The notes under the pieces are model-generated. The model was not told where the DNA came from and did no database searches. It worked only from the letters and a program-made list of their open reading frames with translations. Below, piece after piece: positions 53,226-62,720 of a DNA stretch of 64,000 bases. The stretch lies in the NCBI GenBank assembly GCA_900766265.1, contig CAAFUS010000015.1:62001-126000 (forward strand), read 5' to 3'. This stretch comes from Pseudomonadaceae bacterium (GTDB taxonomy: Bacteria > Pseudomonadota > Gammaproteobacteria > Pseudomonadales > Pseudomonadaceae). The translations under genes and the position numbers were made by a program. Position 1 is the stretch's first letter, and every line of letters starts with the position of its first letter.

Positions 53226-53441
53226 GACTACTTCCTCAAGGCTAATGGACGGGGCGGCCCCCGCTCCCGTTGGACCCGATTATTGCCGTATCGAGCCCGC
53301 TCGGAGATTAAATTTAACCCGCCTCGTGCGCGGCATATTGTCCTCGGTCATGGTTCGGCCCGTCGGCCATTCTCGCGCCTGATGAATCGATGGGCCCCGG
53401 CGCGGTCTACACGGGATAACCACCCGATCGAGGATTACCCC

Positions 53442-53651
53442 ATGGCACTGGACCACGAAGCATTCGATGCGCTGCTCGACCAGGCGCGGGCACATGCTGA
53501 GCGCGCCGTCAGCGAAAACGACCCTCAGCATTACCGCGCTGCGTTCGAGTCGAGCCTGGAGGCCATGCGCCTGCTGGCGGGCGAGTCGGGTGAGTGGCGC
53601 AGGATGGTGGCCAGGGCCACCGAGGAATACGAGGGCGACGAGGGTATCTGA
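53442..53651 (+). CDS. Small acidic protein
   Basis: A 69-residue acidic protein made of helices (HEAFDALLDQARAHAERAVS, then QHYRAAFESSLEAMRLLAGE). No signal or membrane segment. CGAGG lies 9 bases before the ATG, supporting translation. It may be one of the short helical proteins common in pseudomonads; function unknown. The upstream open frame through the opposite cytochrome gene is not real coding. Confidence 0.7.
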   Translation: MALDHEAFDALLDQARAHAERAVSENDPQHYRAAFESSLEAMRLLAGESGEWRRMVARATEEYEGDEGI

Positions 53652-53840
53652 GCGAGCCGTCACCGCCTGGGTCCGAACCGGCGCACGAGGGCAGCGCCCA
53701 CGTTCGGCGCTTCGGAGCCCGGTATGATTCACTGCCCCGCCTGATTGCCGGCGGACCGCCATAGGTTCTTTCCTACCGTAAACGCCAGGAGGCCCGAACG
53801 GGTCCGGGTCTGGCTTGCGCTTCATTCAGTGGAAACCCCC

Positions 53841-55268
53841 ATGCCTCACTCGGCTTCACTCGACCCACAGACCGCCCGGGTATTGCCCTGGCTGGTCGCC
53901 ATCGCCTTTTTCATGCAGACCCTCGACGGGACCATCCTGAACACGGCGCTGCCCTCGATGGCCCAGGACCTGGCCGAGAACCCGCTGCGCATGCAGGGCG
54001 TTGTGATCAGCTACATGCTCACCGTCGCGCTCCTGATACCGGCTTCCGGCTGGATTGCAGACCGCTTCGGCACCCGCCGGATATTCTTCTCGGCGATCCT
54101 GCTGTTCACCCTGGGCTCGCTGTTCTGCGCGCTGTCCGGCAGTTTCAACCAGCTGATCGTGGCCCGGGTGATCCAGGCCATGGGCGGTGCGCTGATGCTG
54201 CCGGTGGGGCGGCTGGTGGTGCTGCGCGCCTACCCGCGCAGCGAGTTCGTGCGGGTCATGACCTTCATCGCGCTGCCAGGGCTGGTCGGCCCGCTGCTGG
54301 GGCCGACGCTGGGGGGCTGGCTGGTGGAGTACGCGTCCTGGCACTGGATCTTCCTGATCAACATCCCGGTCGGCGCGCTCGGCTGTTTCGCCGCCCTGCG
54401 CTTCATGCCAGACCTGCGGGGCGCCGAGCGCACGCGCTTCGATACCCCGGGATTCGTGCTGTTCGGCGGGGCGATGGTGCTGATCACCATCGCCCTGGAA
54501 GGGCTCGGCGAGCTGCACATGCCCCACGCCCGGGTGATGCTCCTGCTGTTCGGTGGCGTCGCCTGCCTGGCCGCGTACTGGCTCAGGGCCGGGCGCGTCG
54601 AGCGTCCGCTGTTCAGCCCGGCGCTGTTCCGGACACGCAGTTTCGCGGTGGGCATCATCGGCAACCTCTTCGCCCGGCTGGGGAGCGGGGCGCTGCCGTT
54701 CCTGACGCCCCTGCTGCTGCAGGTGGCGCTCGGCTACTCACCGGCCCAGGCCGGTATGACCATGATCCCCCTGGCGCTTGGCGCGATGGCGATCAAGCCC
54801 CTGGCCAAGCCCCTGATCGACCGCCTCGGCTACCGCCGCATCCTGACCGGCAACACCTTACTGCTCGGTGGCCTGATCGCCAGCCTTGCCCTGATTACCC
54901 CCGGCACGCCCTGGGTCTGGCTGTTGATCCACCTGGGTCTGATTGGCATGGTCAATTCGATGCAGTTCACCGCGATGAACACCGTGACCCTTATCGACCT
55001 GCGTGACGAAGATGCCAGCAGCGGCAACAGCCTGCTCTCCGTGGTGGTGCAGCTGTCGATGGGCCTCGGCGTGGCATCGGCCGGTGCGCTGCTTGGTGGC
55101 TTCACCGCGCCGGGGGCCGACGGCGAGGCGGTGCTGCGCGCCTTCCACCTGACCTTTCTCTGCGTCGGCGGCCTGGCGATGCTGGCGGCCGCGCTGTTCC
55201 TGCAACTGGACGGTGAGGAAGGCAAGCCTTGTCGGCGTATCGACCCGAAGGTTGAACTGGACGAGTAG
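53841..55268 (+). CDS. mdtD: MdtD-type MFS multidrug exporter (DHA2)
   Basis: A 475-residue fourteen-helix MFS protein close to E. coli MdtD: FFMQTLDGTILNTALPSMAQ, SGWIADRFGTRRIFFSAILL, and LGPTLGGWLVEYASWHWIFL. The predicted job is proton-driven efflux of drugs or metabolites. ATG 53841 begins at the expected distance; a longer open frame upstream is not supported. In E. coli mdtD belongs to mdtABC-D-baeSR; here it stands alone, so its substrate and regulation are unknown. Confidence 0.9.
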   Translation: MPHSASLDPQTARVLPWLVAIAFFMQTLDGTILNTALPSMAQDLAENPLRMQGVVISYMLTVALLIPASGWIADRFGTRRIFFSAILLFTLGSLFCALSGSFNQLIVARVIQAMGGALMLPVGRLVVLRAYPRSEFVRVMTFIALPGLVGPLLGPTLGGWLVEYASWHWIFLINIPVGALGCFAALRFMPDLRGAERTRFDTPGFVLFGGAMVLITIALEGLGELHMPHARVMLLLFGGVACLAAYWLRAGRVERPLFSPALFRTRSFAVGIIGNLFARLGSGALPFLTPLLLQVALGYSPAQAGMTMIPLALGAMAIKPLAKPLIDRLGYRRILTGNTLLLGGLIASLALITPGTPWVWLLIHLGLIGMVNSMQFTAMNTVTLIDLRDEDASSGNSLLSVVVQLSMGLGVASAGALLGGFTAPGADGEAVLRAFHLTFLCVGGLAMLAAALFLQLDGEEGKPCRRIDPKVELDE

Positions 55269-55516
55269 GGGCAAGAGCGCGGCTCCGGCGGATGGGCGCA
55301 CCAGTGCGGGGCTCGCGTGCGCGCCGTTAGGGGGCGGTCGGGCGAGTCTGATGCATCGGCCGGCGCCGGCAGCGGTGCATGGAATGGACAGGGCGAGGCC
55401 TCGACTGCTGCAGAAGCGGCGCGGCGCGCGCCCAGGTGAGCCGACAGGCTTGGGGGCTTTTTCCGGTGGCATGGGGAATGCAACGGCCCGGTCTCCACCC
55501 CATCGGATGCTCCGTT

Positions 55517-56302
55517 ATGTCCCTACACCGTCGACCGCTGTTCACCCTCCTGCTCGCCAGCCTCGTGTTACTCGCCGGGGTGGCCCGGGCCGATCTGCTC
55601 GAGGACATCGCCAAGCGCGGCGAACTGCGCGTTGCCGTACCGCAGGATTTCCCACCCTTCGGTTCCATCGGCCCGGACATGAAGCCGCGCGGCCTGGATA
55701 TCGACACGGCGCAGCTGATCGCCGACAGGCTCGGCGTGAAGCTGGCCCTGACCCCTGTTAGCAGCACCAATCGCATCCCGTTCCTGACCACTGGCAAGGT
55801 CGACCTGGTGATCTCCAGCCTGGGCAAGAACGCCGAGCGCGAGCAGGTTATCGACTTCTCCGAGGCCTACGCGCCGTTCTTCCTAGGCGTGTTCGGCCCC
55901 GAAGACAGTCCCGTGGCGAGCCTCGAGGACCTGACCGGCAAGACCATCAGCGTGACCCGCGGCTCGGTGGAGGATATGGAACTCTCGGCGGTGGCGCCCA
56001 AGGGCGCGAACATCAAGCGCTTCGAGGACAACAACTCGACCATCGCGGCTTACCTGTCCGGCCAGGTCGAACTGATCGCCAGCGGCAACGTGGTGATGGC
56101 GGCGATTGCCGAACGCAACCCCAAGCGCGTGCCGGCGATCAAGCTCAACCTGAAGAACTCGCCAACCTATATCGGCCTGGCGAAGAACCAGCCGGCGTTG
56201 CAGCAGAAGGTGGATGCGATCCTGACCGAGGCCAAAAGCGACGGCAGCCTCAACGACATCTCGATGAAATGGCTCAAGCAGCCGCTGTCGGCCGATCTCT
56301 GA
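55517..56302 (+). CDS. Polar amino-acid ABC transporter substrate-binding protein
   Basis: A 261-residue periplasmic protein. Signal peptide (LFTLLLASLVLLAGVARA), then DIAKRGELRVAVPQDFPPFG, DIDTAQLIADRLGVKL, and SNTIAAYLSGQVELIA-like NNSTIAAYLSG, typical of type 3 solute-binding proteins. It delivers a polar amino acid to the two permeases and ATPase downstream. The operon order binding protein - permease - permease - ATPase is the standard one. The ligand cannot be read from sequence. Confidence 0.92.
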   Translation: MSLHRRPLFTLLLASLVLLAGVARADLLEDIAKRGELRVAVPQDFPPFGSIGPDMKPRGLDIDTAQLIADRLGVKLALTPVSSTNRIPFLTTGKVDLVISSLGKNAEREQVIDFSEAYAPFFLGVFGPEDSPVASLEDLTGKTISVTRGSVEDMELSAVAPKGANIKRFEDNNSTIAAYLSGQVELIASGNVVMAAIAERNPKRVPAIKLNLKNSPTYIGLAKNQPALQQKVDAILTEAKSDGSLNDISMKWLKQPLSADL

Positions 56303-56315
56303 TCGGCCCGGCTCG

Positions 56316-56981
56316 ATGAATTACCAGTTCGATTTCGCCGCGGCCCTGGCCCACGGCGATCAGCTGCTCGAAGGCGCGCTGCTGACCCTGACGTTGACCG
56401 CGATCGGCACGCTGTTCGGGGTCGGCATCGGCATCCTCGGCGCGGTCGTGCGCGCCTGGAAGCTGAGACCCTTCGACCGCCTGTTCGGGGTGTACGTGGA
56501 GCTGATCCGCAACACGCCGTTCCTGGTGCAGCTGTTCTTCATCTTCTTCGGCCTGCCGAGCCTGGGCGTTCGCCTGAGCGCGCTGGAAGCCGCCGCGCTG
56601 GCGATGGTGATCAACCTGGGCGCCTATTCCACCGAGATCATCCGCGCCGGCATCCTGGCGATTCCCCATGGGCAGCTCGAAGCGGCCAGCGCGTTGGCGC
56701 TCAGCCGTATCGAGACCTTTCGCCACGTGGTGCTGCGCCCGGCACTGGTGAAGGTATGGCCGGCGCTGTCGAGCCAGATCGTCATCGTCATGCTCGGCTC
56801 GGCGGTGTGCTCGCAGATTTCCACCGAAGAGCTGACGTTCGCCGCCAACTACATCCAGTCGCGCAATTTCCGCGCCTTCGAAACCTACCTGCTGACCACC
56901 CTGGTGTACCTGGCCATGGCGATCCTCATCCGTCAGTTGCTGGCCTGGTTCGGGCGCTCGGTCGTGGAGGCGCGCCGCTGA
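56316..56981 (+). CDS. Amino-acid ABC transporter permease
   Basis: A 221-residue permease of the HisM type with five helices. The EAA motif sits in EAASALALSRIETFRHVVLR and the RNTPFLVQLFFIFFG signature of amino-acid permeases precedes it. It begins 13 bases after the binding-protein stop. Its stop overlaps the next permease by one base (TGATG). It forms the membrane channel with the second permease. Confidence 0.93.
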   Translation: MNYQFDFAAALAHGDQLLEGALLTLTLTAIGTLFGVGIGILGAVVRAWKLRPFDRLFGVYVELIRNTPFLVQLFFIFFGLPSLGVRLSALEAAALAMVINLGAYSTEIIRAGILAIPHGQLEAASALALSRIETFRHVVLRPALVKVWPALSSQIVIVMLGSAVCSQISTEELTFAANYIQSRNFRAFETYLLTTLVYLAMAILIRQLLAWFGRSVVEARR

Positions 56982-57628
56982 TGGATTTCACCCTCTGGGA
57001 CATCGTGCGCAACCTGCTAACCGGATTGCAGTGGACCTTGCTGCTGTCGGCGGTCGCCCTGGTGCTCGGCGCCCTGAGCGGGCTGTTGGTGCTGGTCGGA
57101 CTGACCTCGACGCTGCAGCCGTTGCGCGTCCTGGCGCGCGGCTACGTCGAGGTCTTCCAGGGCACGCCGCTGTTGCTGCAGCTGTTCCTGGTGTTCTTCG
57201 GCGTCTCGCTGGTGGGCTGGGACATCTCGCCCTGGTTCGCCGCGGCCCTGGCCCTGACGCTGTTCACCAGCGCCTTTCTCGCGGAGACCTGGCGCGGCTG
57301 CGTTGAGGCCATCCCGCGCGGACAGTGGGAAGCCTCGGCGAGCCTCGCGCTGACCCGCGGCGAACAGCTGCGCCACATCATTCTGCCCCAGGCGCTGCGG
57401 ATCGCCGTGCCGCCGACCGTGGGCTTTTCGGTGCAGGTGGTCAAGGGCACCGCGGTGACCTCGATCATCGGCTTCAACGAGCTGACCAAGACTGGCTCGA
57501 TGTTGGCCAACGCCACCTTCGAGCCCTTCCTCGTCTACGGATTGGTGGCGGTCGGCTATTTCCTGCTCTGTTATCCGCTGTCGCTCTACGCTCGCCACCT
57601 GGAAAGGACGCTCAATGTCACTGCTTAG
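56981..57628 (+). CDS. Amino-acid ABC transporter permease
   Basis: A 215-residue permease paired with the preceding one. It has the EVFQGTPLLLQLFLVFFG signature and EAA motif (EASASLALTRGEQLRHIILP). ATG 56981 is joined to the previous stop and shares a base with it, indicating translational coupling. It overlaps the ATPase gene by 14 bases. Confidence 0.93.
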   Translation: MDFTLWDIVRNLLTGLQWTLLLSAVALVLGALSGLLVLVGLTSTLQPLRVLARGYVEVFQGTPLLLQLFLVFFGVSLVGWDISPWFAAALALTLFTSAFLAETWRGCVEAIPRGQWEASASLALTRGEQLRHIILPQALRIAVPPTVGFSVQVVKGTAVTSIIGFNELTKTGSMLANATFEPFLVYGLVAVGYFLLCYPLSLYARHLERTLNVTA

Positions 57629-58346
57629 AATCAGCGCGCTGCACAAGTATTACGGCGACCTGCATGTGCTCAAGGGCATCGACCTGACCGTCGAGCCCGG
57701 CGATGTGGTGGCTATCATCGGCCGCAGCGGGTCGGGCAAGAGCACACTGCTGCGGACCCTTAACGGCCTGGAAACCATCGACGACGGGGTGATTGAGGTC
57801 GACGGTGAATACCTCGACGCCGCGCGCGCCAATCTGCGCAGCCTGCGGCAGAAGGTCGGGATGGTCTTTCAACAGTTCAACCTGTTCCCGCACCTGAGCG
57901 TCGGGCAGAACGTGATGCTCGCGCCGCAGGTAGTGAAGAAGGCCAGCCGCGACGAAGCCCGCGCCCTGGCGCGGCAGATGCTCGAGCGCGTCGGACTGCT
58001 GGACAAGTTCGACGCCTATCCCGAGCAGCTTTCCGGCGGCCAGCAGCAGCGGGTCGCCATTGCCCGGGCGCTGGCCATGTCGCCCCGGGTGCTGCTGTGC
58101 GATGAGATCACCTCGGCGCTGGACCCGGAGCTGGTCAGCGAGGTACTCGCCGTGGTCAAGCAACTCGCCGTCGAGGGCATGACCCTGATCCTGGTCACCC
58201 ACGAGATGCGTTTCGCCCGTGAAGTCGGGAACAAACTGGTGTTCATGCACCAGGGGCGGGTCCACGAGACCGGCCATCCGCAAACACTCTTCGCCCATCC
58301 GCAAACCGCTGAGCTCGCGCAGTTCATCGGCTCGGTCAACACCTAG
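57615..58346 (+). CDS. Amino-acid ABC transporter ATP-binding protein
   Basis: A 243-residue ATPase. Walker A GRSGSGKST (residues 36-44), Q-loop in VFQQFNLFPHL, signature LSGGQQQR, Walker B VLLCDEI and H-loop VTHEM are complete, so it should be active. Its closest pattern is GlnQ/HisP. The start overlaps the upstream permease. It powers amino-acid import with the two permeases. A wrecked amidase gene follows, so the operon may once have carried amide degradation. Confidence 0.95.
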   Translation: MSLLRISALHKYYGDLHVLKGIDLTVEPGDVVAIIGRSGSGKSTLLRTLNGLETIDDGVIEVDGEYLDAARANLRSLRQKVGMVFQQFNLFPHLSVGQNVMLAPQVVKKASRDEARALARQMLERVGLLDKFDAYPEQLSGGQQQRVAIARALAMSPRVLLCDEITSALDPELVSEVLAVVKQLAVEGMTLILVTHEMRFAREVGNKLVFMHQGRVHETGHPQTLFAHPQTAELAQFIGSVNT

Positions 58347-58409
58347 CATCGCCCTGGCGCGCCGCCCCGGATGCGTCACGGCGATGCTCGCCACGCCACA
58401 GGAGGCAGC

Positions 58410-58759
58410 ATGAACAGTGTCGAAGACATTCTCTCAACCAGGTGAGCGACCAGGATGTCGCCTGGGCGATCGGCTTTCGCAAGCGGATGCGCTAGCACAT
58501 GGACGAGCTGCTCGGCGACCGGGTGCTGGTGCTGCCCACGGTACCGGACGTGGCGCCGCTGCTCAGCGCCCGCGACGAGGAGATCGAGCACACCCGCCAG
58601 CTTTCCCACCACCTGCTGTGCATCGCGGTGCTCTGCGGCCTGCCCCAGGTGACGCTGCCGCTGGCGATCAAGGACGGCGCGCCGCTGGGGATCTCGTTGA
58701 TGGCCAGGGCCGGATCGGACCGGAGCCTGGTCCGGCTCGCCTCACGGATAGGAGGTTAA
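58410..58759 (+). pseudogene. Amidase gene remnant (internal deletion plus nonsense codon)
   Basis: A GGAGG site and ATG 58410 open a frame encoding MNSVEDILSTR and then a stop. In another frame the following DNA encodes SLNQVSDQDVAWAIGFRKRMR, an in-frame TAG at 58493-58495, and then MDELLGDRVLVLPTVPDVAP and HHLLCIAVLCGLPQVTLPLA, clearly the C-terminal part of an amidase-signature enzyme. The middle, including the Ser-cis-Ser-Lys catalytic core, is missing, so a large deletion joined two ends out of frame. It lies 64 bases after the ABC ATPase, the usual place for an amidase of this operon. Confidence 0.8.
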
Positions 58760-58800
58760 GTGCTTGCGCGAAGCCGGCGGATCTGGCCGGTCGAGTTTGG

Positions 58801-60042
58801 TTAACTTCCGACCTGCAGCAGTGGCGGTTGGAGGTGGCTATCCTGGGCTGGTTGCGGGCGCCACGGCGAAAGCAGAAATTCCGGTGTCGCAAGATCCAGG
58901 CGTTGCTGCATGACGATGTCCAGCGCCCGGCTCGGCATCAGCTCCACGTCATCGAAGGTCACCATCTGCCCGGGTTCCAACGGCCTGCGCAGCGTTGCCT
59001 GGGCCAATAGGCCGATCGGCACGTGGTCCGGATTCTGCGCGATGAGCAGGGTCTCGCCACGGAACTGGTAGCCGCCGATGCCGCGTACGATGGCCTCACC
59101 GGCACGCATGGGGTGTTTGGCGATGGCCGCGACGCTCAGCGTCGGCTTGGTCGAGTTGTTGATCAGCACGCCTCTCCCTGCCAGCACTCGCCGCAGGGTC
59201 TTACCCACTTCCAGCGAACACAGGTGAAACGGCCTTAGCAGGGCGTAGTAGGGACCACTGCCGAGTTTCAGGTAATCGAGTGTCGGCACCTGATCGGTGT
59301 CGTGGCGACAGACCAGGAACACCCCGCCGGCGGGATAGCCCTGCGGTATCAGGTAATCGACGATGGGCTGCCCAAGACGATCGGCCATCATGCCCAGCAT
59401 GGAGGCGCTTTCGTTCAGGCTGGTCGAGGCCAAGCCCTCCATGCCCTGGTGCGTTATGGTGGCGCCGAAGCAATTGCCTACCAGAGCCTGCTCGATCTGC
59501 AGCTTTGTACCGTCCGTGAACGACGTTGTCTGTTCCACGCTGATGCCTTGGCGGGACGCCCAGTAGGCCATCTCGTCCGGGCTCGGGTCGAGGTTCAGAT
59601 AACCCTTCATGTTGCCGTACACCAGTGGCACGAAGCCCATCTGCAGCGCGTCCTCGCGCAGGGCAGCCAGCGAGCCAGGCTGGTCGCCTTCGGCCTCGGT
59701 CAGCAGCCCTCGTGCGGCCAGGTAGGACCCGGTCGTGACCTGCAGTTCGGCGTTGACGGTGACCACCGGCAAGCCGGCGGCGAAGGCGCGCTCGATGACC
59801 TCGGTGCCATGCACCACGTCGCCACTGCACTCGACGATAATGTCGGCGTGGTCGACCAGATCGTTCAGCGAACAGGTCAGCGCAGCCGGCAGTGGGAAGT
59901 CCGCCAGGCTGGCCAGCGGCCGGCGGGTCAGCACGCGAGCTATGCGCATATCCTTGTAATGGTTGGCGATCAGTTGCACGAAGGAACGGGCGATCATGCC
60001 CGTGCCGCTGACGCCGACTCTTGCGACAGATGAGGTTTCCAT
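58801..60042 (-). CDS. NAD(P)-dependent dehydrogenase with C-terminal SAF domain
   Basis: A 413-residue protein. The N-terminal Rossmann domain starts VARVGVSGTGMIARSFVQLI (residues about 6-25) with a VECSGDVVHG strand, then a homoserine-dehydrogenase-like middle, and a C-terminal SAF (antifreeze-like) domain around PVELMPSRA-type residues (AKHPMRAGEAIVRGIGGY, VTFDDVELMPSRALD). Similar fusions occur in surface-polysaccharide loci and may make a sugar or acid precursor. ATG 60042 is chosen. It is the last gene of the minus-strand operon, 46 bases after the acyltransferase. Confidence 0.82.
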   Translation of the reverse strand: METSSVARVGVSGTGMIARSFVQLIANHYKDMRIARVLTRRPLASLADFPLPAALTCSLNDLVDHADIIVECSGDVVHGTEVIERAFAAGLPVVTVNAELQVTTGSYLAARGLLTEAEGDQPGSLAALREDALQMGFVPLVYGNMKGYLNLDPSPDEMAYWASRQGISVEQTTSFTDGTKLQIEQALVGNCFGATITHQGMEGLASTSLNESASMLGMMADRLGQPIVDYLIPQGYPAGGVFLVCRHDTDQVPTLDYLKLGSGPYYALLRPFHLCSLEVGKTLRRVLAGRGVLINNSTKPTLSVAAIAKHPMRAGEAIVRGIGGYQFRGETLLIAQNPDHVPIGLLAQATLRRPLEPGQMVTFDDVELMPSRALDIVMQQRLDLATPEFLLSPWRPQPAQDSHLQPPLLQVGS

Positions 60043-60088
60043 GGCTGCGTTCACTCGGGTTGGGGGCCTGTGGTGCCTTGCGGCGGTG

Positions 60089-61159
60089 TTACCGGGTGGA
60101 GCGATTAGCGGCTCGCACGGCAATTGGCGGCGGCTTGAGGCCGCAGGGCAGGTAGCGCTTGAGTGCCAGTGCTGGGGACTCGATCAGGTGCCACGAGAGC
60201 ACGGCTGCGGCGAGGCTCAGTGCGAGACTCAGGATCATGAAACTGGCAAGCGGCAGATGAGGATTCCAATGCATGATCAGTTGCTGCAGCGGGAAGCTGA
60301 ATATGTACAGCCCGTAAGAAAAATCGCCCGCCTTGCCGGCACCGGCCAGCAGCGGCAGACGCAGGTGGGCCACGTAGATGACCAGATAAGGCAGCGTCAG
60401 GACATGCCCGAGGAACCAGCTCTGGTGCCCCGCCGTGACGATCGTCAGCAGCGCCAGCGGTACGGCCAGCTTCCAGCTCCAGCGGATGCGGTCGCGGTAC
60501 AGGTACAGCGCGCACCCGGCATAGAAGAACAGCGCTAGCCGCGTGGCCTTGCTCAACAGCACGCTCTCGATTTCGAGGGCCGGCATCAGGGCGAAGCGGA
60601 TGCCGATCAAGGCCGCTAGCAGCACGAGCACGATGCCCCCGGAAAACAGGCGCAGCAGTCCGAGCATCATCAGCGAGGCGTACATGCCCACTTCGTAAGG
60701 CAGCGTCCATAGCGAGCCGTTGACGGTATCCGGAAATGGGTTGCCGGCGAAAACGCCGGGCAGATGAAACTCGGTGATCAGCAGCGCGTTGGCTAGGTAG
60801 GCATAGGTTTGCGGGTCGCTCAGGTACTCGATGAGCGGCAACTTCGTGGCCACGGGCCCCACGACCAGTACGGCGAACAGCACCGAGACGATCAACGCCG
60901 GGAATATGCGCAGGGCCCGCTTGCCGGCAAACTCCAGCGTGCTCCGACTGTTCGACCAGGATGTGGCGATCAGAAAGCCGCTCATAACGAAGAACAGGTT
61001 TACGGCGATATCGGCCATGTCTGAAGCGGCTGTGAAATTGCGCACAGGCTCGTCGGCGGCACGGCCACACAGCCAGTAACTGTGCCCGACGACGACCAGC
61101 GAAGCGGCCAACAGGCGCAGAAAGTCGAAATTGTTCGTGGTTCGCTGTGGATCGTTCAT
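60089..61159 (-). CDS. Membrane acyltransferase family 3 (OafA-like)
   Basis: A 356-residue ten-helix membrane O-acyltransferase. The catalytic His is in VVVGHSYWL (residue 26) and the SGFLI and GKRALRIFPAL motifs follow, with NGSLWTLPYEV later. These enzymes transfer acetyl or other acyl groups to a sugar residue of polysaccharide or lipid carbohydrate. It is between the GT2 gene and the SAF dehydrogenase, so it presumably decorates the same glycan. Confidence 0.92.
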   Translation of the reverse strand: MNDPQRTTNNFDFLRLLAASLVVVGHSYWLCGRAADEPVRNFTAASDMADIAVNLFFVMSGFLIATSWSNSRSTLEFAGKRALRIFPALIVSVLFAVLVVGPVATKLPLIEYLSDPQTYAYLANALLITEFHLPGVFAGNPFPDTVNGSLWTLPYEVGMYASLMMLGLLRLFSGGIVLVLLAALIGIRFALMPALEIESVLLSKATRLALFFYAGCALYLYRDRIRWSWKLAVPLALLTIVTAGHQSWFLGHVLTLPYLVIYVAHLRLPLLAGAGKAGDFSYGLYIFSFPLQQLIMHWNPHLPLASFMILSLALSLAAAVLSWHLIESPALALKRYLPCGLKPPPIAVRAANRSTR

Positions 61160-61192
61160 CAGACGCCTCTTCGGTGTCGTAAGCCGGCGGGT

Positions 61193-62188
61193 TTACAGGG
61201 GGTAGGCCTTGCTCATACCCAGGCATGCGGCTTCGCCTTCGCGAATGGCTTGTTCGAGCAGCGCCAGGCGGGCCGACGCGTTACGCCTACGAGCGAAATG
61301 GCGCAGCAGCGCGACGAAGATCGAGCGGTTGAGGCGGTACATCCAGGGCGAGTCGGACCAGATATGCGTGTCGAACCAGGCCTGGTTGCGGGCGGCGTAA
61401 TAGGCTCGGAAATCCGAGTTGCCGAGCAGGAAGGTCTCGTAGATGTTGTGGCGGGCGGACTTGATATTCCAGGACTGCTCCAGTTCCTCGATATAGGCCT
61501 CGGTGAGCATGTAGAGGTGGCCGCCGGTGGCGGTAATGCGACGGGTGTACTCGATGTCGTCGACATAGAGCACCAATTCCCTGCGTGGCACGCCGATGCG
61601 CTCGTAGAGGCTGCGGTGAGCCAGCATGCCGCCGTAGGGCGCGAACGGCAGGCTGATGAGGCTGGCCGGCGTGCCCGAGGCACTGCCCCAGGGCCGGCGG
61701 CGCCAGAGCTTGTAAGGAATCTGGCTGACGTGAAAACCGAAATAGCTCGAGGGCCTCTGTATGGCGAAGCGCGCCGGCACGCCCTGTGCGATGTCTTCCT
61801 GCTGGCCGGGGCGGAAACCGAGCACCGCGACCCGCGCCTGGCCGTGCAGCGGTATCAGGCGATCGAGTTCGCGGTGCAACAACTCGACGGCCCGTGCGCT
61901 GGGGGCGTTGTCGTCATCCATCATCCAGATGTACTGCGCGCCCTCTTGCAACGCGGCATCGATAGCGACTGCATAGCCATTGGCCGAACCGCTGTTATGG
62001 TCCAGCTCGATCAGGCGCACCTGATCCGGCCATCGCTCGGTGAGCTCGTTCAGGGAAACGCTGGCAGCATTGCTGACCACTAGGATGCGTTCGATCTGCG
62101 GAAAAGCGAGCGAGCGCTCTATCATCTGCCGCAAATAGCCGATGCGGTTCCCGTAGGTCACGGTGACGAGTGTTGTCGTGCCGATCAT
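61193..62188 (-). CDS. Glycosyltransferase family 2
   Basis: A 331-residue glycosyltransferase. Nucleotide-sugar binding region VTVTYGNRIGYLRQMIER near the N-terminus, WMMDDDNAPS (DDD, metal binding), and LYVDDIEYTRRI, which suggests a GlfT2- or rhamnosyltransferase-like subgroup. It adds a sugar to a glycan. ATG 62188 has GAGGAG 6-11 bases upstream; an earlier in-frame start at 62203 is less likely. It follows the small gene and precedes the acyltransferase. Confidence 0.92.
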   Translation of the reverse strand: MIGTTTLVTVTYGNRIGYLRQMIERSLAFPQIERILVVSNAASVSLNELTERWPDQVRLIELDHNSGSANGYAVAIDAALQEGAQYIWMMDDDNAPSARAVELLHRELDRLIPLHGQARVAVLGFRPGQQEDIAQGVPARFAIQRPSSYFGFHVSQIPYKLWRRRPWGSASGTPASLISLPFAPYGGMLAHRSLYERIGVPRRELVLYVDDIEYTRRITATGGHLYMLTEAYIEELEQSWNIKSARHNIYETFLLGNSDFRAYYAARNQAWFDTHIWSDSPWMYRLNRSIFVALLRHFARRRNASARLALLEQAIREGEAACLGMSKAYPL

Positions 62189-62229
62189 GACGCTTCTCCT
62201 CAAGGCTGCGAGTCAATGCTGTCTGTTGG

Positions 62230-62454
62230 TCAGGTATCGAACAGAACGGGTTGGGCGCGGGCACCAAGCCTGAGGGCTCGCTCGGCTTCAGGTGTACCGG
62301 TCGAAGCTGTTGGAGTCGGCAGCCCCGACCGTTGGGCGGCTTGGGGCCACGTTAGCGGTGGCGGCGGCACGTCGTTGTGGTCGATCACGAGCTCGGTATA
62401 GGAGTAACCGTCGGCGTAGATCATCGTGGGGAGGGCGTTGCGTTCTTCGTTCAT
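62230..62454 (-). CDS. Small protein in polysaccharide operon
   Basis: A 74-residue protein: ordered N-terminus (MNEERNALPTMIYADGYSYT) and a Pro/Ala/Gly-rich tail with VPPPPLTWP. No signal peptide or domain is recognised. GAGGA lies 8 bases upstream, which supports translation. It sits 41 bases before the GT2 start. Possibly a small partner of a glycosyltransferase; unproven. Confidence 0.65.
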   Translation of the reverse strand: MNEERNALPTMIYADGYSYTELVIDHNDVPPPPLTWPQAAQRSGLPTPTASTGTPEAERALRLGARAQPVLFDT

Positions 62455-62720
62455 GGGTTGGTCCTCGCTAGGACACGGGTAGAGCGATCAAAGGCGATAG
62501 CGAAGGGTACTCGGCTGACCCGGCAAGGTTTGGCGCAGCACCAATCAAGAGCAAGGCGGAAGCTGTGTGGGAGGTCGTCGGAGGTGTCGCCAACCTCGGG
62601 GTGGTATGCCAATGCAGCAACCGCTTCGAGCAGCTTGAGCAGGCGAACAAGCGCCAGCACGATCAGTTGCTGCCGGTGGCAGGCCAATCACATCCCGGTG
62701 AGCTGTTCAGGTGTTGTTCG
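62455..62720. other. Gap inside the polysaccharide operon
   Basis: 266 bases between the GT4 stop and the small gene. A reverse open frame reads through most of it (62451-62687) but its translation is not recognisable and its stop overlaps the small gene. I see no hairpin terminator. An internal promoter may lie here. Confidence 0.3.

Noticed and set aside
62451..62687. Reverse open frame between the GT4 gene and the small protein gene
   Set aside because: No ribosome site or domain, and it runs into the small gene in another frame.
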